Source: an uncultured Bacteroidales bacterium (GTDB taxonomy: Bacteria; Bacteroidota; Bacteroidia; Bacteroidales; Paludibacteraceae). Taken from it: a DNA stretch of 49,275 nucleotides. The notes under the pieces were generated by a model. It made no database searches. It was given only the letters and a program-made list of their open reading frames with translations, and had not been told where the DNA came from. This document shows, piece by piece, positions 41,603-49,275 of this stretch. Made by a program: the position numbers and the translations under genes. How positions within the stretch are numbered: the stretch's first letter is position 1; every line of letters begins with the position of its first letter. The DNA is taken from contig CAKVBV010000008.1 in NCBI GenBank assembly GCA_934725535.1, forward strand, positions 1-49,275, read 5' to 3'.

Positions 41603-43993
41603 ATGAAACGACTGCTATTCATATTATGTCTGTTGCTGTGTCTGCTGCCGGTATCGGCACAGGTGCAGGAGACTATCGTGGTGGGTGAGGTATATGATGC
41701 AGATACCGGTGAGCCGATACCGAATGTGAATGTTTATCTGCAGGGTACGCAAGCGGGAACCACCACCAATGCCGAGGGATTGTTTCTGATTCGTATTCAG
41801 ACGGAGCGCAAACGCACATTGGTAGTATCCGCTGTGGGTTATAAGACGGAACGTTTTACTATTCAGCCCGGCACGCAAGCGGGCTTGGATGTTGCCCTGA
41901 AAGAGAAGGCAGGCAGCATAGATGAGGTTATGGTTTTCCCAGGAGAGAACCCTGCTCTGCCTCTGATGGAGGAGGTACGCCATCGCCGTCGTGTGAATGA
42001 AGCGGCGGCAGATGTGGCAGAGGGGAATACAAAGACAATGCTATATGTGTCGGATATAGATTCCAGACATCTGCGACGCGCTCTGTGGAAGGGTTTGCAG
42101 GGCGGTATGATAGAAGGGAGAGATTCTACGTATCTGTTGCCACTCTATCGTCGTGAGGAGCGTAACGGGCAAGTGAGAGAGCATGCGGCAATGCTGACAG
42201 AGACGGATTACAGGGCTATACTCGGTCAGTTGCAGCCGATGTGCGCTTTCTACAAGAACAATGTGCAGGTAATGTCGGCATCGTTGGTCAGTCCTTTGTC
42301 TTCTGCAGGCAGCACTTATTACAATTATTACCTTGCAGACAGTGTCCGTGCAGGTGGGGAGAAGCACTATATAGTAGATTTTCGTACCAAGAATGCCTTC
42401 TATGCAACCTGGAACGGGAGTATGGCTATCGATTCGGCGACATACGCGCTACGTAGTATAGAGGCCAGTGTACCGACACAGGTGAATATCAATTTTCTCC
42501 GCCATTTGACAGTACATCAGAAGTATGGTACCGACAACCGGTTGCAGTATGAGCGTCTGACGATGCTGCTGGACTTTGCGATAAAGGCGGATACGACAAG
42601 GACATTCCCGACATTATTACTGACAAGGGAGACAGAGACTTCCCCCGCCCCCCTCAAAGAGGGGGAGGCAAGAACGGCAGCCCATACAGATACGGCTTTT
42701 GTATCGGCGGTGGATATGCTGAATGATACGCCCCTGTTCCGTTTTGCCCGTTTTTGTGCTTATGTGATACAAACCGGTTACCTGCCCACAAGCAAGTATG
42801 TAGAGGTCGGTCGATTGACAGAGACACTGAAGTACAGCCAACAGGAGGGGTTGCGTGTGGGTGTTCCATTGCGTACGACGGAGGCATTATGGAAGAATGT
42901 ATCGCTTGAGGGATTTGTGGCTTATGGTGTGGGTGACCGTGCGTTTAAGGGGGGCGGTATGGTGCATGTGAATATACCATCCGTCAGGCGACATCAGTTG
43001 CACGTGCGTTATGGTGATGAGTATGTGTATTCCGATGTCGATGAGTTCTCGCAGTTGCTGCGCGAGAACTCTACGTGGTCGCCACAGATGTCGTTGCTGA
43101 CCAATTGGCTGCAAGGGGCAGTGTATAACCGCGAGTACTACTATAATATGGCAGTTCGCCGGCGTGAGGGGCGTTTGCTGTTTGAAGATGAGTGGAATGA
43201 TTATCTTGAGACCCGCGCCTATATCAAGGTCGGTCGTATGGGATACGGTGAGCCAACCCGTGTGTACGGCAGCCAACCGTCGTTCGGGTATGCTACGTTG
43301 GGCGGTTCAGCGCGTGTCAGTTTTCAGGAGAGGAAAGCGGATTTGTATTTTCATCGCCGGCATATATACAATGACAAGCCTGTGGTATTCGTCGGCGGGG
43401 AGTTGGGAAGTTATCAGACGGATATGATGTCATCGTATCGTATGTATGGTAATGTGAATGTATTGGTTCGGCAGCATGTCCGTCTTGGTCAGGCAGGTAG
43501 TTTGCGCTATGCCGTGCAGGGTGGGGCGGTGATAGGCAGGGTGCCTTATCCGCTGCTGCATATCATGCCTGGAAACCAGACTTATACATTCGATGAGGAT
43601 AGGTTTACCCTGATGAACAACTATCAGTATGCTGCGGATTACTATGTGACGCTACATGCCAATTGGAATGGCGGGGGTGTGCTATTCAACCTGATTCCCG
43701 GTGTGCGGTATCTGCGATTGCGCGAGTTGGCAGAGGTAAAAATAGCCTACGGCGGTATTTACGGGAAGCATAATGAGGTGGTGGCGTTTCCGACATTGCA
43801 GGGAACAACTTCCAACGGCGGTGCAGGGGTTGCCACTTTGTCTTCGCTGAATGTGCCATACGTGGAGTTGGGTGTGGGTATAGGCAATATATTGCGTATC
43901 GGCGAGGTGTACAGTGTGTGGCGTGTTACACATATCAGCGACCCGACAGCCCCGTTTTGGGCTATGCGTTTCCGGTTGAAAATAGGATTATAG
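41603..43993 (+). CDS. DUF5686-type outer-membrane protein with carboxypeptidase-regulatory-like domain
   Basis: 796 residues. Signal peptide MKRLLFILCLLLCLLPVSAQ fixes the start. A carboxypeptidase-regulatory-like beta-sandwich (about 25-110: VVGEVYDADTGEPIPNVNVYLQGTQAGTTTNAEGLF...VGYKT) is followed by the DUF5686 region and many alternating-hydrophobic strands toward the C-terminus (about 420-796, ending MRFRLKIGL), consistent with a beta-barrel. Function unknown. The in-frame segment TSPAPLKEGEA (near 346) is the C/G hairpin at 42640-42667. The 18-base string before the start recurs at 10225. Confidence 0.86.
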   Translation: MKRLLFILCLLLCLLPVSAQVQETIVVGEVYDADTGEPIPNVNVYLQGTQAGTTTNAEGLFLIRIQTERKRTLVVSAVGYKTERFTIQPGTQAGLDVALKEKAGSIDEVMVFPGENPALPLMEEVRHRRRVNEAAADVAEGNTKTMLYVSDIDSRHLRRALWKGLQGGMIEGRDSTYLLPLYRREERNGQVREHAAMLTETDYRAILGQLQPMCAFYKNNVQVMSASLVSPLSSAGSTYYNYYLADSVRAGGEKHYIVDFRTKNAFYATWNGSMAIDSATYALRSIEASVPTQVNINFLRHLTVHQKYGTDNRLQYERLTMLLDFAIKADTTRTFPTLLLTRETETSPAPLKEGEARTAAHTDTAFVSAVDMLNDTPLFRFARFCAYVIQTGYLPTSKYVEVGRLTETLKYSQQEGLRVGVPLRTTEALWKNVSLEGFVAYGVGDRAFKGGGMVHVNIPSVRRHQLHVRYGDEYVYSDVDEFSQLLRENSTWSPQMSLLTNWLQGAVYNREYYYNMAVRRREGRLLFEDEWNDYLETRAYIKVGRMGYGEPTRVYGSQPSFGYATLGGSARVSFQERKADLYFHRRHIYNDKPVVFVGGELGSYQTDMMSSYRMYGNVNVLVRQHVRLGQAGSLRYAVQGGAVIGRVPYPLLHIMPGNQTYTFDEDRFTLMNNYQYAADYYVTLHANWNGGGVLFNLIPGVRYLRLRELAEVKIAYGGIYGKHNEVVAFPTLQGTTSNGGAGVATLSSLNVPYVELGVGIGNILRIGEVYSVWRVTHISDPTAPFWAMRFRLKIGL
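42640..42667 (+). repeat. C-run/G-run hairpin element inside the DUF5686 gene
   Basis: tcccccgcccccctc, aaa, gagggggagg; translated in frame as SPAPLKEGEA between the two halves of the protein. Confidence 0.65.
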
Positions 43994-44086
43994 ACACTTG
44001 CTATCCTCTCGCTATTCACTCGCTAATCACATACTAATCACATACTAATCACATACTAATCACATACTAATTTCATACTTTTAACC
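43988..44086 (+). repeat. 11-base tandem array, type taatcacatac (locus 3)
   Basis: Nine phased units: tatagacactt, tgctatcctct, cgctattcact, cgctaatcaca, tactaatcaca (three times), tactaatttca, tacttttaacc. It begins at the DUF5686 stop codon. Confidence 0.9.
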
Positions 44087-44163
44087 CGATATTGAGTTGA
44101 GACGGAGTCAATACTTTGGCGATTTGAAAATTTGGAAAATTGAAAATGAGTTCATCGTATATA

Positions 44164-44320
44164 TCCGCGTCCCCGGTTGGTATTGACGACGCAAGCCGAT
44201 AAGGCATTCCACTCAGCCCACAGGGGCTTATCTCACCAAGGTTTGAACGATTATTTCGTTGTTGCGATGGATGCCAACTGCGCCGTTGGCGCATAACGAC
44301 GCGAGCCGCGTCGTCCCCCA
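44164..44320 (+). repeat. repeat cluster: 44-base-unit remnant, half palindrome, full palindrome
   Basis: tccgcgtccccgg (44164-44176) is the end of the 44-base unit; gacgacgcaagcc (44185-44197) is a diverged half palindrome followed by a ctcagcccacagggg segment like that near 232; the full palindrome acgacgcgagccgcgtcgt is at 44296-44314 with tail ccccca. No gene is supported between 43994 and 44508. Confidence 0.75.
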
Positions 44321-44354
44321 AGCATCGTCTCCAAAAGTCAAGTATTGTACCCCA

Positions 44355-44393
44355 CATAAAAAAAGTAAGCGCGCTGTCGCAGCGAACTTACTT
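44355..44393 (-). terminator. terminator of the response-regulator gene
   Basis: Stem aagtaag...gcgctg / cagcg...cttactt (44363-44393) with a run of seven T following on the minus strand. It lies 115 bases after the stop at 44509. Confidence 0.75.
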
Positions 44394-44508
44394 CCTATGA
44401 AAAACACTATTTATTAAATAACACAATTACTTGCGCTTTCTCTCATTCAATCGTATTGTTTGTATCAAACACGTATTACCCATTCTCAAATCATTACGGG
44501 ACCCCCTT

Positions 44509-45201
44509 TTATTGTTGGTCTTCGTCCATAATGACCAGTTTGTATCCCTTTCCGTGTACGCTCATAATTCTGACAGGGCTATCTTCTCCAAGATAGTTGC
44601 GCAGGTGGTTAACATACACGCTGAGCGAACGGGAGTTGAAATAGGTATCGGTCCCCCAAAGGCTCATAAGGATGCGATTTCTCTCAACGAGACAATTCAT
44701 ATTCTGGCAGAGCATAAGGAGCAGTTCGTTCTCACGAGAACTGAGGTGCTTGTCTCCCAATTTCTGGCGGATACCATCGAAATGCTTGCCTGCGAGGTCG
44801 AATACGAATTCACCTTCTCGTTTCCCTGCACGATAGCGGCGCATGATAGCCTCTATCTTGAGGACAAGAATCTCCATCGAGAAGGGCTTGATCATATAGT
44901 CGTCGCAGCCGAGTTGGTAAGCACGTATGATGTCTTCTTTGTCCGCCTTCATTGTCAGGAACAGGACAGGAATCTCGTTGTTGCTATCGCGTAGAACTTT
45001 CAGCAACTCAATGCCGTCCATGTGCGGCATTACAACATCAGTCAGCAAAAGGTCGTAATGCTTCTTGGTAAGGATTTCCCATCCCTCATGTCCATCTGCG
45101 CAAGCATCAACTTCGTATCCACGAGCGCGCAGATAATCTGCTGTAACGGACTGGAGATTGATGTCGCTCTCCAAGAGCAGTATGTGAGTCGTTTTTGTCA
45201 T
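44509..45201 (-). CDS. OmpR-family response regulator
   Basis: 230 residues from ATG 45201. The receiver domain (1-120) has the acidic pair in LLLESDIN, phosphoacceptor Asp55 in LLLTDVVMP, Thr in FLTMKADKED and Lys in DDYMIKPFS. The winged-helix output domain (about 130-225) has LSSRENELLLMLCQNMNCLVERNRILMSLWG and SLSVYVNHLRNYL...VHGKGYKLV. It regulates transcription on phosphorylation by a histidine kinase, which is not in the window. It follows the giant repeat protein by 92 bases on the same strand; no clear promoter was found between them. Confidence 0.93.
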   Translation of the reverse strand: MTKTTHILLLESDINLQSVTADYLRARGYEVDACADGHEGWEILTKKHYDLLLTDVVMPHMDGIELLKVLRDSNNEIPVLFLTMKADKEDIIRAYQLGCDDYMIKPFSMEILVLKIEAIMRRYRAGKREGEFVFDLAGKHFDGIRQKLGDKHLSSRENELLLMLCQNMNCLVERNRILMSLWGTDTYFNSRSLSVYVNHLRNYLGEDSPVRIMSVHGKGYKLVIMDEDQQ

Positions 45202-45293
45202 AACCTCAAATTCATAAACACGCAAAGGGTGTATCAAATATTGTGCCAAAGTTTATTTGTTTGGTGAAAAACACGCAATTTTTCCATAAAAAA

Positions 45294-48200
45294 TTATTGT
45301 ACGATGGTGATTTTGCCTGCAGAGAAAGGTTTTTTCTCGTTTTCGAGGAAAGTGTAGATGTATGGATATTGGCTGTTGGGCAGTGTGCAGATGACCTGCG
45401 GTGTGGCTACATCTATGAGTTTTTCCGTTCCTTCTGCAGAGATGATGACGGTGGCATCGTTCTGGTCGGACTCGGGCACGGCGGCATAGAATACCAGTTC
45501 TCCGCGCTGTGAATAGACAGCGACAAAGACGTTTTTGCGCAGGGTGGCGAAGACGATTTGTTGTGTGCCGGCGATGTGCTTGATGAGGACATCGTTGGCC
45601 GTAGGTGTGGCAGCGGTATTGATGGTGGAAGCGGCGAACCAGATGTAGTACTTGCGTGCCTCGCCCGACTCAGCGGTGCATGTGATGATACACGTATCGC
45701 CAGCCGCTGCCTCCTTGATATTGATGTCGGCGAGCGGTGACGTCGCTTCCGCAGACACTTTGGGCGTGGTGCTGCCTTCGTTAATATAATAGGTGTAGAA
45801 GTCGCGTTCGGGGTCGAAATCCACGAGAGGCATATCGTTGAGGTATATCATCGAGACGGCATTGTCGGTGTCCGGCATGATGATTTGATAGATGATATAG
45901 GTACGAATGTCTCCATTCTGCGCGGTGACGGTGAGCAGGATAGTGGTTGTTCCTTCGCGTGCGACGGTGGCAGTAGCGAGCGAGTCGGCGGTGGTGTATC
46001 GTATGTCGGAGGGTGCAGCCAGTGCGGAGGAGTCGGTGCCAGCCACGTAGAAGATGGTGTATTCGGTGGTGTCGGGGCTGAAGTGCGGCAAGAGGGTGTC
46101 GCGTACATAGATAGCGGAGAGCGTGGCATCATTGTTCTTCGCCGTGGTGAAGGTGATGGTGTATGCGCACTGGTCAAATTCATTCGGGGCCGTTACGGTG
46201 ATGGTAACTACTTCTTCGCCTGTATCAGGCAGTGTCTGTCGGGTCATTTCGACTTTTTGCTCTTCTTCCGCCTTGACGGGGGTGATGTGAGGGAGTGAGT
46301 CAGTGCCGTAGGGCAGTGTGATAGCGTAGTCGTAGTGGTCGGGTGCGAAGTCGATGGTGTAGCCATCGCCAATGGTGATACCCTTGAGGTTGGCGTTGTC
46401 GGACTTGGTATGCTCAAAGATGAGGGTGTAGGTCTGACGTGTGAGGTCTTCGGCCGTGACGGCTATGCGTACGGTGTCTTGGTTCATATTGATTTCCACC
46501 GATTGTGCGTCCTCTTTTTTGATGACGGTGATGACCGGTATGGTGGTAGCATCGGCAGGCAGTGATACCCTGTAATTGAACCTCTCGGAGTCGTAGTCGG
46601 ACAGGTTTTGTCCGCCGACAAGAATCATGTTGAGGGTGGCATCGGAGGATAGTTCCTGCGGGAAATGGATGGTATATATACGGCGCATACCATTGCCGGC
46701 GAGCACTTCGATGTCTGCTTTCTTGCCGAGAGACTTGGTGGTGATAGAGTCGATGGAGTAGGTGGTGCGTACTGTCTGGTAGGGGTCGCCCTGCAGGGGG
46801 TATATGGAAGGTACCTCTGTGGTTTGGGCGGAGACGGTGTACCAATACTCGGTGGTAGCGGCATGGAAGTTGTCAAGGGGCTTCTCGTTGATATATATCA
46901 TCCTGAGCGTGTCGATGTCGGACTGCATAACGTCGTAAGCAACGGTGTAGTAGTTGCTCCGTCCGCTTTCGGAGGATACGACAAGTTGGCGTACCAGATG
47001 CCGCGCCGAGGTCTCTACCGTGTCCAGACGAACCGTCTGCCAGTCGTCAAAAGTATTCCAACTGAGTTCGGGGAAAGCGGTAGTGCCTACAGGCAGGGAG
47101 ATGGAATAATAGAAGTTGCCCGGTGTGAAGCCTTCGACAGGGAGTCCGTCGGCATATATCATTTGCAGGGTATCGGCATCGGACTGTGTGAATTGGAACA
47201 GGATGACATAGGTAGCAACCGTGGCGGAGTCCTCTGCCAATACACTGATGGTGGCTCTATGGGTGTCGGGATTGATGTCCAAGGCTGTTATCTGCTGTTT
47301 GCTTTCGGCTTTTTGTGCCACTATTTCGGGCAGGGTATGCGTGCCTACGGGCAATGTAACCTGGTAGAAATAGTAGGCAGGGTCAAAGTCAGGCAACGAG
47401 TCTCCGTTGAGATAAATCATGCCAAGGTTGGCGTTGGACGACAGTGGCACGTTGAAGTCAAGTGTGTATCGGTTGGTGGTGATGCCGTTGGCGGCAGTCA
47501 CATCAAGGTAGATGGTCATACCCTCCGAGGATATGGCTACGCTTTGCCCCTCAGTGCGCATGGTGGCAGATACTTCGGGGAGGGTGGTAGTGCCTGCGGG
47601 AAGCATGATGTCGTAGGAGTTCTGCATGGATGAGAACGTGAGTTTGGGGTTTAATGCCCGCTCGAAATCCACGAAAGGCATTCCATTGAGACGTATGTCA
47701 GCGAGGGTGGCATCATTGGATTGTGTTTCGATGAAGACCTCAACGGTATAGTCTTGTGTGGTGATGCCGTCCTGTGCTACGACACGAATGGTATATTCGG
47801 AGTCGTTGGAGGGTAATAGTGAGACGGTTTGGAAATTGTCGTCAGCCGTCCATGTGATATTCACATCTTCTGATGCGGAGCGTACGGAGTAGTAGTGTCT
47901 GCCCGATTCGAAGCGTGACACAGGTACGTCATTGACGATGATACCCGTGAGGTCGGCGTTGTGGCTGGGTTCCGCCTGTACGAGGACGGAGTACTCCTGC
48001 ACCTTGCCGTCTTCTGCGGTTACGGTGAGGTATGTAGGTGTACCTAATGTCCCGACAGAGAGTTCCACTTGCTGTGCCGGGTGTCCTGCGATGTAGGTAA
48101 GGGAAGGCAGTTGCGGTTCTGCCGTCTTGATGGCGGGAGCGGGCAGTGTGACAGTGTATTGGAGTGTTGTGGGGTTGTAGTCGGTTATTTCAACGCTGTC

Positions 48201-49275
48201 GAGAAGAATGCTGCGAAGGCTATTGTCGGACGACAGGTCGGGCAGCAGACGAATGGTGTAGGGTGTACCGACGGTTCCATCTTCGGCTGTTACTGCGATG
48301 GTATAGGTGCGTGTCTCTGTATCGAAAGAGGTGGTGACGGTTTGTGCATCTTCCGCTTTGATGACGCGAATGTTCGTGCAGGAGTCGGTACGCAGGGTGT
48401 AGTTGGCGACAGACGGTGCGAAGTCGGTGTAGGTCTGCCCGTTGAGCAGGATAGATGTCAGTCGCGTGTTGGCAGAGAGAGCGGTGGGGTAGGTGATGGT
48501 ATAGGTGTGGTTCTCGGTGCCATAGACCTGCCACTGCATGTGCTTGGATGTCTGGATGAAGACGACAGAGTCCTGCTCGTCGGTGCGTACAAAGGCGGTA
48601 TGCGACGGGCGGGGCAGAGTGTAGTCGTACTTGTCTGCCAAAAAGTCAGAGTAAGCATTATTGTTAATTTCCAATTCCTGTAGCGTACCCGATGTGATAT
48701 GCTCCGGACGTTGGAGTAAAACGGTGTAGATATTGCTTGTTCCGTCTTCCGCTATCGACTCGATATCCACTCGGTATCCTCTCGTAGAAACACGTATGGT
48801 CTGTCCGTCCATTTTCTTGGCAGGGACGAGGTCGGGCATGGCATCGGCAGTGATGGTGTATTGGAAGATATCGGGAGCGAAGTTGTCGAGTCCTGCGATG
48901 GCTGCCAATTTGGCATCACCGGACAGGTCGGTAATAAAACGAAGGGTGTAGGTCTTGGTTTCTCCCGCTTCGGGTGTGACGGTGATGGTATAGACAGAGT
49001 CGGCGTAGGAGGTAGTGATGGTTTGCAGGCTGCTTGCCGATATTGGGTACACCGATGGCAGGTGGCGTGTGGACGATGTGAGGTGAATGGTGTAGTCGGT
49101 GGTATCTGCGGAGAGAATGTTGAGTGAGTCCACGTAAAGACCGCCAAGGGTATTGCGCGTGTCAAGCGGTCGGCGTACCTGCAGGGTGTAGGCGGTAGAG
49201 GTGCCGTCTTCGGCGTAGTTGGTGATAGCGGCACGACGAATGCCGTAGTTGCCGGTACGTGTTTCGGGTTGCCAT
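45294..49275 (-). CDS. giant cadherin-like beta-sandwich repeat surface protein, partial (5' end beyond window)
   Basis: At least 1326 residues; the frame is still open at the window edge, and the GTG at 49133 is only an internal codon, since 47 further in-frame codons upstream continue the same repeat (EDGTSTAYTLQV). At least 14 tandem repeats of 85-95 residues follow the pattern (D/N)ATLxxIxxNGxxLxxFxPxxxxYxVxLPxGTxxxPxV...VTAEDGxxxxYTIxF, matching cadherin-like beta-sandwich (PF12733-type) domains. The last 110 residues (VAVYSQRGELVFY...YIYTF, ending SAGKITIVQ) have the shape of a type IX secretion C-terminal domain. Likely a long surface stalk or adhesin; no catalytic motif was seen. Confidence 0.88.
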   Translation of the reverse strand, partial: WQPETRTGNYGIRRAAITNYAEDGTSTAYTLQVRRPLDTRNTLGGLYVDSLNILSADTTDYTIHLTSSTRHLPSVYPISASSLQTITTSYADSVYTITVTPEAGETKTYTLRFITDLSGDAKLAAIAGLDNFAPDIFQYTITADAMPDLVPAKKMDGQTIRVSTRGYRVDIESIAEDGTSNIYTVLLQRPEHITSGTLQELEINNNAYSDFLADKYDYTLPRPSHTAFVRTDEQDSVVFIQTSKHMQWQVYGTENHTYTITYPTALSANTRLTSILLNGQTYTDFAPSVANYTLRTDSCTNIRVIKAEDAQTVTTSFDTETRTYTIAVTAEDGTVGTPYTIRLLPDLSSDNSLRSILLDSVEITDYNPTTLQYTVTLPAPAIKTAEPQLPSLTYIAGHPAQQVELSVGTLGTPTYLTVTAEDGKVQEYSVLVQAEPSHNADLTGIIVNDVPVSRFESGRHYYSVRSASEDVNITWTADDNFQTVSLLPSNDSEYTIRVVAQDGITTQDYTVEVFIETQSNDATLADIRLNGMPFVDFERALNPKLTFSSMQNSYDIMLPAGTTTLPEVSATMRTEGQSVAISSEGMTIYLDVTAANGITTNRYTLDFNVPLSSNANLGMIYLNGDSLPDFDPAYYFYQVTLPVGTHTLPEIVAQKAESKQQITALDINPDTHRATISVLAEDSATVATYVILFQFTQSDADTLQMIYADGLPVEGFTPGNFYYSISLPVGTTAFPELSWNTFDDWQTVRLDTVETSARHLVRQLVVSSESGRSNYYTVAYDVMQSDIDTLRMIYINEKPLDNFHAATTEYWYTVSAQTTEVPSIYPLQGDPYQTVRTTYSIDSITTKSLGKKADIEVLAGNGMRRIYTIHFPQELSSDATLNMILVGGQNLSDYDSERFNYRVSLPADATTIPVITVIKKEDAQSVEINMNQDTVRIAVTAEDLTRQTYTLIFEHTKSDNANLKGITIGDGYTIDFAPDHYDYAITLPYGTDSLPHITPVKAEEEQKVEMTRQTLPDTGEEVVTITVTAPNEFDQCAYTITFTTAKNNDATLSAIYVRDTLLPHFSPDTTEYTIFYVAGTDSSALAAPSDIRYTTADSLATATVAREGTTTILLTVTAQNGDIRTYIIYQIIMPDTDNAVSMIYLNDMPLVDFDPERDFYTYYINEGSTTPKVSAEATSPLADINIKEAAAGDTCIITCTAESGEARKYYIWFAASTINTAATPTANDVLIKHIAGTQQIVFATLRKNVFVAVYSQRGELVFYAAVPESDQNDATVIISAEGTEKLIDVATPQVICTLPNSQYPYIYTFLENEKKPFSAGKITIVQ

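Noticed and set aside
44073..44357. 94-residue frame on the minus strand containing GDDAARVV
   Set aside because: Built from the palindrome and other repeats between convergent genes; no start signal or family match.
45202..45293. Promoter for the response regulator
   Set aside because: The best match has three bases between TA and TTTG instead of two and no -33 box at the right spacing.

Overview
The window (49,275 bases, near-balanced GC) comes from a member of the Bacteroidota, most likely order Bacteroidales. Evidence: most transcription units start behind the Bacteroidota promoter TTTG-N19/20-TAnnTTTG; lipoproteins and surface proteins follow Bacteroidota patterns (BspA-like leucine-rich repeats, Big_2 domains, FISUMP-like lipoprotein, DUF5686 barrel, GldH); and housekeeping neighbours are arranged as in that phylum (rnhB-sppA-lpxK-ABC exporter; holB-ricT-gldH). 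Genus or species cannot be fixed from the sequence alone. No rRNA, tRNA, CRISPR array, prophage or transposase was seen.

Layout. 1-6.4 kb: two secreted or surface proteins on the minus strand, separated by repeat-rich intergenic DNA. 6.4-12.7 kb: slyD, then ppdK, a small lipoprotein and rpsA on the minus strand. 13.2-16.9 kb: a large leucine-rich-repeat surface protein, tail to tail with recG. 19.2-30.0 kb: a minus-strand block with tonB, a glycan locus (three GT4-like glycosyltransferases, a Wzx-type flippase, two FemAB/GNAT-like acyltransferases around a polysaccharide deacetylase), and two toxin-antitoxin-like cassettes lying inside it (YoeB-type pair; DUF3791/DUF3990 plus partners, joined to the glycan genes by ATGA overlaps). 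30.5-35.8 kb: plus-strand rnhB, sppA, lpxK and an MsbA-like exporter. 36-40 kb: minus-strand trmB and the holB-ricT-gldH operon. 40-44 kb: plus-strand lipoprotein, xerD and a DUF5686 outer-membrane protein. 44.5 kb to the end: an OmpR-type response regulator and the 3' part of a giant repeat protein that runs off the window.

The most unusual content is between genes. Intergenic DNA is packed with (i) arrays of degenerate tandem repeats with an exact 11-base period at about ten loci, with different unit sequences, (ii) arrays with a 7-base period, (iii) a REP-like palindrome built on acgacgcgagccgcgtcgt, present in eight full copies all in the same orientation, (iv) C-run/G-run hairpins, and (v) longer dispersed repeats (133, about 76, and 44 bases). 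Several of these have entered coding sequence: trmB carries two palindromes in frame, and gldH and the DUF5686 gene each carry a C/G hairpin. An 11-base array covers the sppA-lpxK junction, where lpxK has lost any canonical start before its conserved N-terminal helix. A second theme is possible switching of a Big_2 surface protein, whose 5' leader has a G9 run and whose promoter overlaps a 20-base tandem repeat.
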